This document shows, piece by piece, positions 1 to 7,019 of a stretch of 15,280 bases of DNA. Made by a program: the position numbers and the translations under genes. Source of the DNA: Gemmatimonadota bacterium (GTDB lineage: Bacteria > Gemmatimonadota > Gemmatimonadetes > Gemmatimonadales > Gemmatimonadaceae); the NCBI GenBank assembly GCA_028287205.1, contig JAQBQC010000290.1, positions 1 through 15,280 on the forward strand. Reading direction: 5' to 3'. How positions within the stretch are numbered: position 1 is the stretch's first letter; each line of letters begins with the position of its first letter. The notes below the pieces were generated by a model, which worked only from the letters and a program-made list of their open reading frames with translations, was not told the origin of the DNA and did not search any database.

Positions 1-753
1 GTCGTGGCCCGCGTGCTCGGCAAGCAGGCGATCTGCGCCTACACGCTCGGGTGGTAGATCGCGACCATGCCCGTCTAGCGCATCAGATCACTCGTCTCGA
101 GCGTCAAGCCGGGCGTGTTCTCCGCCGTGCAGCACGACATCGCGGCGCTCCGGCGCTACTTCCTGGGCGTGGTCGAGGGATTGGCGTTCATCACCCTGCC
201 CGCAGCGGCGGGGCTCGCGCTCATAGCCGGCGAGTTCGTGCCCGTCGTACTCGGTCGCCAATGGCTGGGCGCCATCGTACCGTTGCGACTGTTGGCAGTC
301 TATGGCGGCATACGGTCCATCGATACGGTGACGCCGCAGGTGCTCATCTACACCGGGCATTCCCGGCAGAGCATGTGGTATTCGGTGATCGCGGCGTGTG
401 TCATGCCGCTGTTGTTCGTGCTCGGCACGCGATGGGGTGTGGGTGGCGTGGCCGCGGTCTGGATCGTGGCGTATCCGCTGGTGGTCGCACCGCAATACCG
501 GCTGGCGTTCCGAGTACTCGAGATGTCACCCCGCGGATATTTTGCCACGCTCTGGCCCGCGGTGAGCTCGACGGCGATCATGGCATTAGCGGTCGGCATC
601 GTGCTGGTCGCGCTTCCGCAAACAATGGCTCCGGCGGTGCGATTGGCGATCGAGGTCGTGACGGGGGTGGTGGCGTACGGCGGGATGATCGCATGGCGAC
701 ATGGCGCACGCGCGCGTGCGTTCCTGTCCCTTCTGCGGGAGCACGCGCTGTGA
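1..753 (+). pseudogene. Wzx-like polysaccharide flippase, 3' part, two in-frame amber codons
   Basis: Reading frame 1 encodes the C-terminal part of a multi-helix lipid-linked oligosaccharide flippase (MATE/Wzx type), which would move undecaprenyl-linked repeat units across the inner membrane. The 5' end lies outside the window. The frame reads through typical family sequence (VLGKQAICAYTLGW, then IATMPV, then SLVSSVKPGVFSAVQHD) but is broken by TAG at 55-57 and TAG at 76-78. In each case one base change restores a plausible residue (CAG Gln, GAG Glu). Downstream the frame is open for over 210 codons with several hydrophobic segments. A restart at GTG 115 would give about 212 residues and only part of the helix bundle. 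The frame ends in TGA overlapping the GTG of the next gene. I infer a decaying gene, sequencing or assembly errors, or amber readthrough; the sequence does not decide between them. Family identity is moderately sure. Confidence 0.6.
737..741 (+). promoter_or_regulatory. Shine-Dalgarno site of the GTG-started glycosyltransferase
   Basis: GGGAG lies 8 nt before GTG at 750, inside the end of the flippase frame. It supports the GTG start and translational coupling through the GTGA overlap. Confidence 0.6.
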
Positions 754-2204
754 GCTCGCCAACCGCGCCGACGCCGTTCTGGGAGAAGCGCGGATCAGCC
801 GCCCACGACGCGCATCGGCTGCTCGTGATCAGCTATCATTTTCCGCCGGATACCACCATTGGCGCGCGCCGGTGGGAAAAGCTCGCGCACACCGTGACGG
901 AGCGCGGCTGGGGGATGGACGTGATCACCTGCGCGCCGGCCGCAAAAATCGGAGCGGCGCTCGACTCCCTTCCCGCCGGCGTGCGCGTATTCGGCGTGCC
1001 CGATCCAGTGCTCCCCGCCGAGCGAATCGAGCACGTGCTCTGGCGCGCGTATCGAACCATCTGGCCCAACAAGCGCTTCGACCAGAACGCCGTGCACGCG
1101 AGCCCGGGGGCCGAGCCCCGCGTGAGTCATGGCCGTCCGGAGTCGATCGACCGCGAAAAGATTCCAGCGCGGGTGCGCACGCCGCGCGAGCTGCTGCGCA
1201 TGTACTGGGCGTGGCTCGAGCTCACGCATGGCGAGCGATGGGCGCGCCGCGCCGCGGCGCTCGCATCGCGCATCGTCGTGCGCGGCGTGCACGACGCGGT
1301 GATCACCTCCGCGCCTCCCCACGTCAGCCACGAGGCGGGGCGGCTCGTGTCCGTGGAGACCGGACTCCCGTTCGTGATGGACATGCGCGATCCGTGGAGT
1401 CTGCAGCCGTGGCTGCGCGAGAGTGTCGCGAGCCCGCTCTGGTACCGTCATGCGGAGCGCTTCGAGCGCGCGTGCATCGAGCGCGCATCGCTGGTGGTGG
1501 CGAACACGGCGCCCGCGCGCGCCGCACTCGTGGCGCTGCATCCGGATGCGGATGCGAAGACGATCACGGTGATGAACGGATCGGACGACGACCCGCTGCC
1601 GCCGCACCGCGACAGCGAGCGATTCGTGATCCGCTACGCGGGAACCATCTACCTCGACCGCGATCCGCAAACGCTCTTTCGCTCGGCCGCCAAGGTCATC
1701 GCCAGCGAGAAGCTCGAGCCCTCGCAGTTCGGCATCGACATTCTCGGACGCTTCGCCGACGAGGAGCGCGCGCCCTTGCTCGGCATGGCCGCACAGGAGG
1801 GGATCGCGGACTACGTGAGCGTCGAGCCCCCGCGTCCGCACCGCGAGGCGCTGCAGTTTCTGGCGGGCGCGACGATGCTCGTGATCTTTCCGGGAAGCAA
1901 CACGCTCGCGATTCCCGCGAAGGTGTTCGAGTACGTGCGCTTCGATTCATGGCTGCTCGCGCTGGCAGAGCCCGAGAGCGCGATCGCGCAGCTGCTGCAG
2001 GGAACGAGCGCGGACCTGGTGGTGCCGCAGGAGGACGCGATCGCGGCGGCGATCTCCAGACGCTATCGCGATCATCGCGCGGGCCTGCGTCCCGAGCGCG
2101 TGGCGCGCGACGATCGCTTCAGCCGCTCGACACAGGCGCGCATTCTGCTCGACGCGATAGCAAAGCTGGTCCCCTACCCGATGGCCGGCGCGGCTCCGCG
2201 GTAG
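750..2204 (+). CDS. Glycosyltransferase, GT4-like (GT-B fold)
   Basis: The gene encodes a 484-residue protein that probably transfers a sugar from a nucleotide donor to a lipid-linked glycan at the cytoplasmic face of the membrane. The N-terminal domain starts with RLLVISYHFPPDTTIGARRW (about residues 23-42), a typical opening of GT4 enzymes of the WbuB-like group. The C-terminal donor domain starts near residue 295 (IRYAGTIYLDRDPQTLF). The segment PAKVFEYVRF, with Glu394, sits where the EX7E-type donor-binding motif is expected. The start is GTG 750, chosen because it forms a 4-bp GTGA overlap with the flippase stop and has GGGAG 8 nt upstream. The open frame extends far upstream of 750, but that part is a shadow of the flippase gene. 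The gene ends convergently, with a 31-bp overlap of the opposing glycosyltransferase gene. Donor and acceptor sugars cannot be predicted. Confidence 0.88.
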   Translation: MSSPTAPTPFWEKRGSAAHDAHRLLVISYHFPPDTTIGARRWEKLAHTVTERGWGMDVITCAPAAKIGAALDSLPAGVRVFGVPDPVLPAERIEHVLWRAYRTIWPNKRFDQNAVHASPGAEPRVSHGRPESIDREKIPARVRTPRELLRMYWAWLELTHGERWARRAAALASRIVVRGVHDAVITSAPPHVSHEAGRLVSVETGLPFVMDMRDPWSLQPWLRESVASPLWYRHAERFERACIERASLVVANTAPARAALVALHPDADAKTITVMNGSDDDPLPPHRDSERFVIRYAGTIYLDRDPQTLFRSAAKVIASEKLEPSQFGIDILGRFADEERAPLLGMAAQEGIADYVSVEPPRPHREALQFLAGATMLVIFPGSNTLAIPAKVFEYVRFDSWLLALAEPESAIAQLLQGTSADLVVPQEDAIAAAISRRYRDHRAGLRPERVARDDRFSRSTQARILLDAIAKLVPYPMAGAAPR

Positions 2205-3310
2205 AGTCGCTCGTAGCGATCGGCCATCGTCGACAGCGCGTAGTCGCGAAGCGCTCGCGTGCGCGCGGCGTCGCCCATCTTCTGCCGGCGCGGTGCATCC
2301 GCGAGCAGAGCGCCGAGCGCAGCGGCAAGCGCGCTCGCGTCCGAGGGCGGCACGAGGATCCCTTCGACTCCGTCCGTCACGACCTCCGGAACGCCGCCCA
2401 CACCGGTGACGACGACGGGCAGCCCGAACGACATCGCCTCGACCAGCGCGAGCGGGAGACCCTCGGAAAGCGAGGGCATCGTGAACAGGTCGGCTGCGGC
2501 GAGAATGTCGGTGACATCGTCGCGAAAGCCGAGGAGATGCACACGATCGCCGATGCCCGAGGTAGCGGCCTGCACGCGAAGCCGCGGCTCCTCCTCTCCA
2601 CGCCCCGCGATCGCGAGCCGCCAGCCCGTGCGCTCACGCAACTTCGCGAGCGCGTCGATCAGCACCGCGTGTCCTTTCACCGGATAGAGATTACCTACCG
2701 ACACGATGAGCAGCTCGCCCGGCGCGAGCCCAAGCTCGCTGCGCAGCTTCGCCCGCACGCCCGTGCGAAGCGGAATTCCGTTCGGCACGACGTACAGCCT
2801 CGATTTGTCGATGCCGAGAATGCGCTGGAGCGCGCCCGCCGTCGCGTCGGAGACGCCGACGAGGGCCGCGCTGCGCCGCGTGGCCCATCGCAGCGCAGCC
2901 CTGCGCCGCCATGCCGCCGCGTAGTACAGCCCACCGTGCATCGTTATCACGTGACGCGCCTTGGCACGCTTCGCCGCGGCGGCCCCGTAGATCGCCATCG
3001 TGAACTCGTGGCTGTGCACCACATCCGCGCGAAAGTCACGCAGGATCGTCGTAAGCGCGCGGACGGCCGCGAGATCCAGCGGGCGGCGCAGCTCGAAGCT
3101 CACGGGGTCGAAGCCGGCGGCCACGAATCGTGCGCCGAGCCAGCCGGTCCCGGCAGAGAGACCAACAGGAAGCACGGTGTGTCCTCGCGCGCGCAGCTCC
3201 TTCGCGAGCTCGAGCATCATGAGCTCCGCGCCGCCGGGGCCGTCGCATTCGATCATGAGCGCGATGCGGAGCGGCGCTTCGCCGCGCGCGCTCACCGCCG
3301 GTGCAGCCAT
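2174..3310 (-). CDS. GT4 family glycosyltransferase
   Basis: A 378-residue retaining glycosyltransferase of family GT4, GT-B fold, presumed cytoplasmic. Visible features are the N-terminal glycine-rich acceptor loop (ECDGPGGAE, residues 21-29), HSHEF (99-103) and ITMHGG (122-127). They are followed by the interdomain VVPNGIP (174-180), the start of the donor domain (VGNLYPVKGH, 205-214) and the EX7E signature with Glu283 and Glu291 (SEGLPLALVEAM). The length is normal for the family. The start is ATG at 3310, because upstream codons of the open frame lie in the ATP-grasp gene. This start overlaps the end of the ATP-grasp gene by 19 bp, consistent with one transcript. It is the last gene of the four-gene minus-strand block and meets the opposing glycosyltransferase gene tail to tail. 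Family is certain from motifs; sugar specificity is unknown. Confidence 0.92.
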   Translation of the reverse strand: MAAPAVSARGEAPLRIALMIECDGPGGAELMMLELAKELRARGHTVLPVGLSAGTGWLGARFVAAGFDPVSFELRRPLDLAAVRALTTILRDFRADVVHSHEFTMAIYGAAAAKRAKARHVITMHGGLYYAAAWRRRAALRWATRRSAALVGVSDATAGALQRILGIDKSRLYVVPNGIPLRTGVRAKLRSELGLAPGELLIVSVGNLYPVKGHAVLIDALAKLRERTGWRLAIAGRGEEEPRLRVQAATSGIGDRVHLLGFRDDVTDILAAADLFTMPSLSEGLPLALVEAMSFGLPVVVTGVGGVPEVVTDGVEGILVPPSDASALAAALGALLADAPRRQKMGDAARTRALRDYALSTMADRYERLYRGAAPAIG

Positions 3311-4482
3311 TCGATCGTCTCGCGGAAAAATGGACGCGGGTCCTTCAGGCGAAAGACCTCGTTGCGGTCGTGCGGATGCCAGAACGTGAAAAAGTCGAGG
3401 GTTGCGCGCCACCGCGATGGTGCGCCCGCCGGAAGCGCGAGCGTCGCCGCATCCTTGCGCCAACGCGCGAGCAGGTGGTCGACGTCGCCCCACCACCAGC
3501 GGCTGCGTGTGCCTACACGATAACTGGTTGTGGCCGGGAGCGGCTCACCCGATGCAGCGGCCACCAGGAGCGCCGGAAAGTCGACACCGGCATCGATTGC
3601 GAGCTGCAGCGACCCCCAGAAGCGGCCGTTCACTTCCATGAGGTATGCAGTTCCGGTGCTCGCCTCCCGCTTGAACTCCACCATGGCGACGCCACGCCAC
3701 TTCATCTGCTCGAGCAGCATGCGCGATTGCTCGACGAGCTCCGCATCGGGCGTGACGCTCTCGGAGTAGACGCTCACCCCCCCCGACGGCGGCTTCTCGC
3801 GCAGCCGTCTGTGCGCGAAGGTCGCGAGCAGCTTCCCATCCCACATCAAGAGAAAAATTCCGATGCCGGGCCCGACGATGCGCTGCTGCAGGAGGAGCGG
3901 GAATGCGGCCTCGCCGAGCGCGGCGATCTCCGCGCGCAGTGCTCCGGCGCTCGCGACGTGCCGCACGCCGAGGGAGACGCGTTGTCCCGCGTGCTCGCCC
4001 ACGGAGCGCGAAGGCTTGAGCACGAGCGGATAATTCAGGAGCGCGGGATCGAGCGCACGCACGTCCGCCTCGTTGCTCAGCACCACCTGCCTCGGCACCG
4101 CTATTCCGAGGCTCGCTGCCCTGGCAAGGAGCGAGCGCTTGTCGGCGATCGCGCGAAAGCTGTCTATGTCGGGCCAGGGAATGAGAACGCCGAGCGAGTC
4201 GCGCTCGGGGAGGAGCGCGAGGAGCGAAGCCTCGGTGATCGGGATCAGCGTGTCGATGCGCCATCGCTCGATGAGGTGCGACACGTCACTCACGAACTGC
4301 GCGGGCGCGTCCAGCGCATTGGCAACGGCCGACTCGGCAAACGAAAACTTCGACGATCCCGCCAGCGACGGCAGGCGCGGGCCGCACACGAACACGGTAT
4401 GCCCCGCGCGGCCGAGCGAGCGCACCACGGCGAGCGCGCTGCGCTGCGTCCCGTCGGTGACGAGAATCCTTCGTCGAGTCAC
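3292..4482 (-). CDS. ATP-grasp superfamily ligase (carbamoyl-phosphate-synthase-like)
   Basis: A 396-residue protein with the three-part ATP-grasp layout. The N-terminal Rossmann-like part opens with RRILVTDGTQRSALAVVRSL (residues 4-23). Then come DK (114-115), the ATP-binding lysine in LVLKPS (Lys156), and a Mg-binding set Glu269 (MVEF), Glu283 and Asn285 (LMEVNGRFWGS). Enzymes of this superfamily join a carboxylate, activated as acylphosphate, to an amine or similar nucleophile. Relatives of this subgroup occur in surface-polysaccharide clusters, where their substrates are mostly unknown. I infer a role in adding an amino-acid-like or other substituent to the glycan or its precursor. The start is GTG 4482; no clear Shine-Dalgarno sequence precedes it. 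It lies 35 bp after the deacetylase gene and overlaps the GT4 gene by 19 bp. Superfamily is confident; the reaction is open. Confidence 0.88.
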   Translation of the reverse strand: MTRRRILVTDGTQRSALAVVRSLGRAGHTVFVCGPRLPSLAGSSKFSFAESAVANALDAPAQFVSDVSHLIERWRIDTLIPITEASLLALLPERDSLGVLIPWPDIDSFRAIADKRSLLARAASLGIAVPRQVVLSNEADVRALDPALLNYPLVLKPSRSVGEHAGQRVSLGVRHVASAGALRAEIAALGEAAFPLLLQQRIVGPGIGIFLLMWDGKLLATFAHRRLREKPPSGGVSVYSESVTPDAELVEQSRMLLEQMKWRGVAMVEFKREASTGTAYLMEVNGRFWGSLQLAIDAGVDFPALLVAAASGEPLPATTSYRVGTRSRWWWGDVDHLLARWRKDAATLALPAGAPSRWRATLDFFTFWHPHDRNEVFRLKDPRPFFRETIEWLHRR

Positions 4483-4517
4483 GTGGTGATCAGACCGAGC
4501 GCATCATCGCGAGCGCG

Positions 4518-5438
4518 TCATCGCACGCGCACGCCGGCCACACGCAGCTCGAATCCCGCCGCCGAGAGGCCCGATGGTACGTCGAGCCGAGGTATCGCGA
4601 ACGGATTGGAGCTCTTGCCACCCGTGAGCCAGCCGCCATCGATGCGCAAGCCCGCGGTATAGCCCGCGATGCGCGCGGCGCTCTCCACGCGTGGGGACGA
4701 GAGCCCGTACGGATACGAGATTACCGGAACGACATTCGTGAATCGCTCGCGCAGCCACTCGAGTGGAAGCGTGAGCTCGGTCGCGAGCGCGTCGTCATCG
4801 AGGCGCGTGAGATTCGGATGATTCCAGCTGTGCGAGCCGAGCGTGATGCCGCGCCCGGCGGCAGCAGCAACGAGATCGTACTCGTGAGCGCCGCGCGCGT
4901 GGGACGGCGCCCGCGTAATGTGCGCGTGGTGCTCGCTCGGGGCGCGCGCGCGAATCTCGGCGTCGCGCCCCGAGCACTCGTCGAGCCCCCACGCGCGCAG
5001 CGCGGGGGACAGTGCGCTCGTGCCCGGCTCCGTGAGTGCATCCCACCAGAAGTCGTGGCCGTTCAAGAACGACGGCGCGACGAAGATCGTCGCCGGGAGG
5101 CCGCGGTGCTCGAGCTCCGCCACGCCGACGGTTACCGCACCCTCGTACGCATCATCGAAGGTCACCACCGCCGCCGGGCGCCGCCCCGTGTGGCCGGCGA
5201 GCGCTGCCGCGAGTGGGATGATATCGTGCGTGCGAGCCAGCGCATCGAGCTGCGCCACAAAGCGACGGCGCGGCAGATGGAGAGAGCGATCGCCAGTCTG
5301 CTGCGCGTCGTCGGGAACGATGTTGTGAAACGCGAGAATGAGCACGTCCCCGCGGCGCTGCCAGCGCATCGCGCTCGGAACGCCGCTCCACACAGCTCCG
5401 AGCTCGATCGTGCTCTTGAGATGCCGGCGAATGTCCAT
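4518..5438 (-). CDS. Polysaccharide deacetylase (NodB-like, CE4 family)
   Basis: A 306-residue carbohydrate esterase 4-like protein that would remove N- or O-acetyl groups from a polysaccharide. Motif 1 is TFDDAYEG with Asp95 and Asp96 (catalytic base and metal ligand). Motif 2 is SHSWNHPNL with metal ligands His203 and His207. SYPYG at 241-245 corresponds to motif 3. About 105 residues separate motifs 1 and 2, more than in minimal NodB domains; the insertion contains FWWDAL and is otherwise poor in recognisable features. No signal peptide is obvious, so its compartment is uncertain. The start ATG 5438 leaves 23 bp after the O-antigen ligase gene. The open frame continues upstream but only as a shadow of that gene. 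It is the second gene of the minus-strand block and one of two distinct deacetylases in the locus. Confidence 0.9.
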   Translation of the reverse strand: MDIRRHLKSTIELGAVWSGVPSAMRWQRRGDVLILAFHNIVPDDAQQTGDRSLHLPRRRFVAQLDALARTHDIIPLAAALAGHTGRRPAAVVTFDDAYEGAVTVGVAELEHRGLPATIFVAPSFLNGHDFWWDALTEPGTSALSPALRAWGLDECSGRDAEIRARAPSEHHAHITRAPSHARGAHEYDLVAAAAGRGITLGSHSWNHPNLTRLDDDALATELTLPLEWLRERFTNVVPVISYPYGLSSPRVESAARIAGYTAGLRIDGGWLTGGKSSNPFAIPRLDVPSGLSAAGFELRVAGVRVR

Positions 5439-5461
5439 GACGTGCGCGGACGGTGCGATCG

Positions 5462-6802
5462 TCAGCGCTTGCGGGCCGCGCCGCCGAGCGACGTTTCGAT
5501 CGAGCTGTGTACCCAGCTGAGGTCTGCGTCCGACGGCGGCGGCGTGCGACTCGCGAGTCGCACGTTGATCTGCGGACGCTTGAGCGGATTCGCGGCTGCG
5601 CGCAGGCGCACCAGCTTCGTCAAGCCAACCGCCAGGCCGAGGATGAAGTAGAGATACGCGAAGTACTCGGCCGACACGAAGAAGCCGGCCACGGCAAAGC
5701 CGAACAGCGCACCGATCAGCATCTGCGCGAGCGCCATCTCGCGTCGAGAGATCCACGGCGCCCATTTGCCTCGAGGCGAGAACCGGGTGAGTCCGAAGCC
5801 GGTGACGACCAGGATCCCGATGAACACGAGGGCGCCCGGAATTCCGAGCTCGGCTCCCGTCTCGAGAAAGGAGTTGTGCGCCACCGACCACTTGAAGCCT
5901 TTTCCCTGTGCCGCGAGCGCCAGCGCGAGATCCGATCCGCCCTCGGCCACCGGGTACGCAGCCACGCCGACACCGACGATCGGATTGTGGATCATGTAGC
6001 CCACGCCGCGCTTCCAGACCTCGACGCGACCGACGTCGTCCTTGTAGTTGTAGTCGGACTGCGGATGGAGAATGGTGCCCATCGAGGTCCAGTATTTGTC
6101 GCTAGCGAAGCCGAGAAAGAGCGCGACGCCGGCAATAGTGACCGCGAGGCGCACGCTGCTCGGAATCGCGCGATAGCGAAGGAGCACGTACAGCATCACG
6201 GCGATGAGCCCGATGAATCCGCCGCGCGATCCGCTCTTCACCATGGCGGTGAGAATCATCGCCATGGTGATGAGCGCGGCGATGCGCCGCGACCGCTTCT
6301 GTCCCTTGCCGAGGAAGTAGATGGCGAACGGAATCGTGCAGACCATGACGAGCGCGAAATCGTTCGCGTCGTAGAAGATCAATCCGCCAAGGCGGCCATC
6401 GCCGCCTACGCTGAAGAAGAGGCTGACGACGGTCGTGTAGACGAGAGCGCCGTAGAGATTCACGAGCGCAAACCATTCGACATCGCGGATGCTGCGCACA
6501 CTCGTCGCGACGAGGACCAGGAACAGCACGTTCGGGAGCATGCCCTTGAACACGAACGTCGCGCTGTGCCCGACCCAGAGACTGAACGGAACGCCGATGG
6601 CCATGATGACCGTCAGGGCCACAACCAGCTTCAAGGTGGGCCCTTTGATGAGCCGCGCCCGGCGTATGGGGTGCTTGGTCGACGCGTAGTAGATGAGCGC
6701 GGCCAGCATCGCCAGCGCAGGCAGCTGAGCCTTTCCGAGAAACGGGAAGGCGTCCTGAAGCCGCCAGACGTACGTGAAGAGCATCAGCGCGACCGCACGC
6801 AT
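5462..6802 (-). CDS. O-antigen ligase / Wzy-type polymerase family membrane protein
   Basis: A polytopic inner-membrane protein of the Wzy_C (O-antigen ligase) family, 446 residues from this start, with about ten or more hydrophobic segments. Such proteins polymerise or transfer undecaprenyl-linked glycan in the periplasm. Family features are GSRGGFIGL, the large periplasmic loop with NPIVGVGVAAYPVAEGG, and AHNSFLETGAELGIPG near the C-terminal third. It resembles the exosortase-A-associated ligase group, although I cannot score this. Start choice: ATG 6802 is preferred over in-frame ATG 6901 and GTG 7000. In the 32 codons after ATG 6901 only about half end in G or C, against 26 of 32 after 6802. 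A sigma-54-type promoter would begin transcription near 6904, and GGACAGG lies just before 6802. It heads the four-gene block running down to 2174. Confidence 0.88.
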   Translation of the reverse strand: MRAVALMLFTYVWRLQDAFPFLGKAQLPALAMLAALIYYASTKHPIRRARLIKGPTLKLVVALTVIMAIGVPFSLWVGHSATFVFKGMLPNVLFLVLVATSVRSIRDVEWFALVNLYGALVYTTVVSLFFSVGGDGRLGGLIFYDANDFALVMVCTIPFAIYFLGKGQKRSRRIAALITMAMILTAMVKSGSRGGFIGLIAVMLYVLLRYRAIPSSVRLAVTIAGVALFLGFASDKYWTSMGTILHPQSDYNYKDDVGRVEVWKRGVGYMIHNPIVGVGVAAYPVAEGGSDLALALAAQGKGFKWSVAHNSFLETGAELGIPGALVFIGILVVTGFGLTRFSPRGKWAPWISRREMALAQMLIGALFGFAVAGFFVSAEYFAYLYFILGLAVGLTKLVRLRAAANPLKRPQINVRLASRTPPPSDADLSWVHSSIETSLGGAARKR

Positions 6803-6857
6803 TAGCCTGTCCGGCTTCGGCTCGGCTGGAGCTTGAACGGGTACGCTAGCGGTATGT

Positions 6858-6874
6858 CGTCCGCTGAGCGGACG
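6858..6874 (-). other. Perfect 7-bp hairpin in the predicted 5' leader of the O-antigen ligase gene
   Basis: The inverted repeat CGTCCGC / GCGGACG is separated by 3 nt. It lies between the predicted sigma-54 start site (about 6904) and ATG 6802. No T-run follows it, so it is not a classical terminator. Its role is unknown. Confidence 0.4.
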
Positions 6875-6914
6875 TTGGAAAGCAGTGGCAGGTATGGACA
6901 TCGGTGCACAAGCC

Positions 6915-6930
6915 AGCGAATTGGGTGCCA
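6915..6930 (-). promoter_or_regulatory. Candidate sigma-54 (-24/-12) promoter of the O-antigen ligase block
   Basis: On the minus strand TTGGCACCCAATTCGCT matches the RpoN pattern TGGCAC-N5-TTGCA. The -24 element is exact, the -12 element is TCGCT, and the invariant GG and GC pairs have exact spacing. The predicted start is near 6904, about 100 nt before ATG 6802. It lies in the short gap downstream of the lipoprotein gene, as expected for a promoter starting a new transcription unit. Recognised by pattern only. Confidence 0.55.
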
Positions 6931-6970
6931 ACCGTCGCGAGCCGCTAGCCTGAGGCCAGCCACGCGCTGT

Positions 6971-7004
6971 GGCGGTGGCGCAACATGACATCGCGACCAC
7001 CGCC
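6971..7004 (-). terminator. Strong hairpin after the lipoprotein gene (possible terminator)
   Basis: The inverted repeat GGCGGTGG-CGC / GCG-CCACCGCC gives 11 base pairs with one bulged base and an 11-nt loop. It starts about 15 nt after the TAG at 7020-7022 on the minus strand. No U-tract follows, so termination would be atypical. It separates the lipoprotein unit from the sigma-54-type promoter downstream. Confidence 0.45.
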
Positions 7005-7019
7005 AGACCAGCGCTCCGC

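Noticed and set aside
2959..2975. TTGGCAC resembling a -24 element on the plus strand
   Set aside because: It is inside the GT4 gene and the GC pair of a -12 element is missing at the required spacing.
701..3523. 940-codon plus-strand open frame
   Set aside because: It is Arg/Ala-rich, lacks any domain pattern, and lies across two well-supported glycosyltransferase genes in other frames; such frames are common in GC-rich DNA.
3301..4662. 453-codon plus-strand open frame
   Set aside because: It is antisense to the ATP-grasp gene and has low-complexity composition without motifs.
5453..6805. 450-codon plus-strand open frame
   Set aside because: It is antisense to the O-antigen ligase gene; its charged, His/Glu/Arg-rich composition is typical of the complement of a membrane protein gene.
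6982..6992. Loop of the 6971-7004 hairpin as a second riboswitch
   Set aside because: The conserved GACGCAAAGCC and GGCTAA segments are absent, so it does not match the c-di-GMP-I aptamer; no other riboswitch class was recognised.
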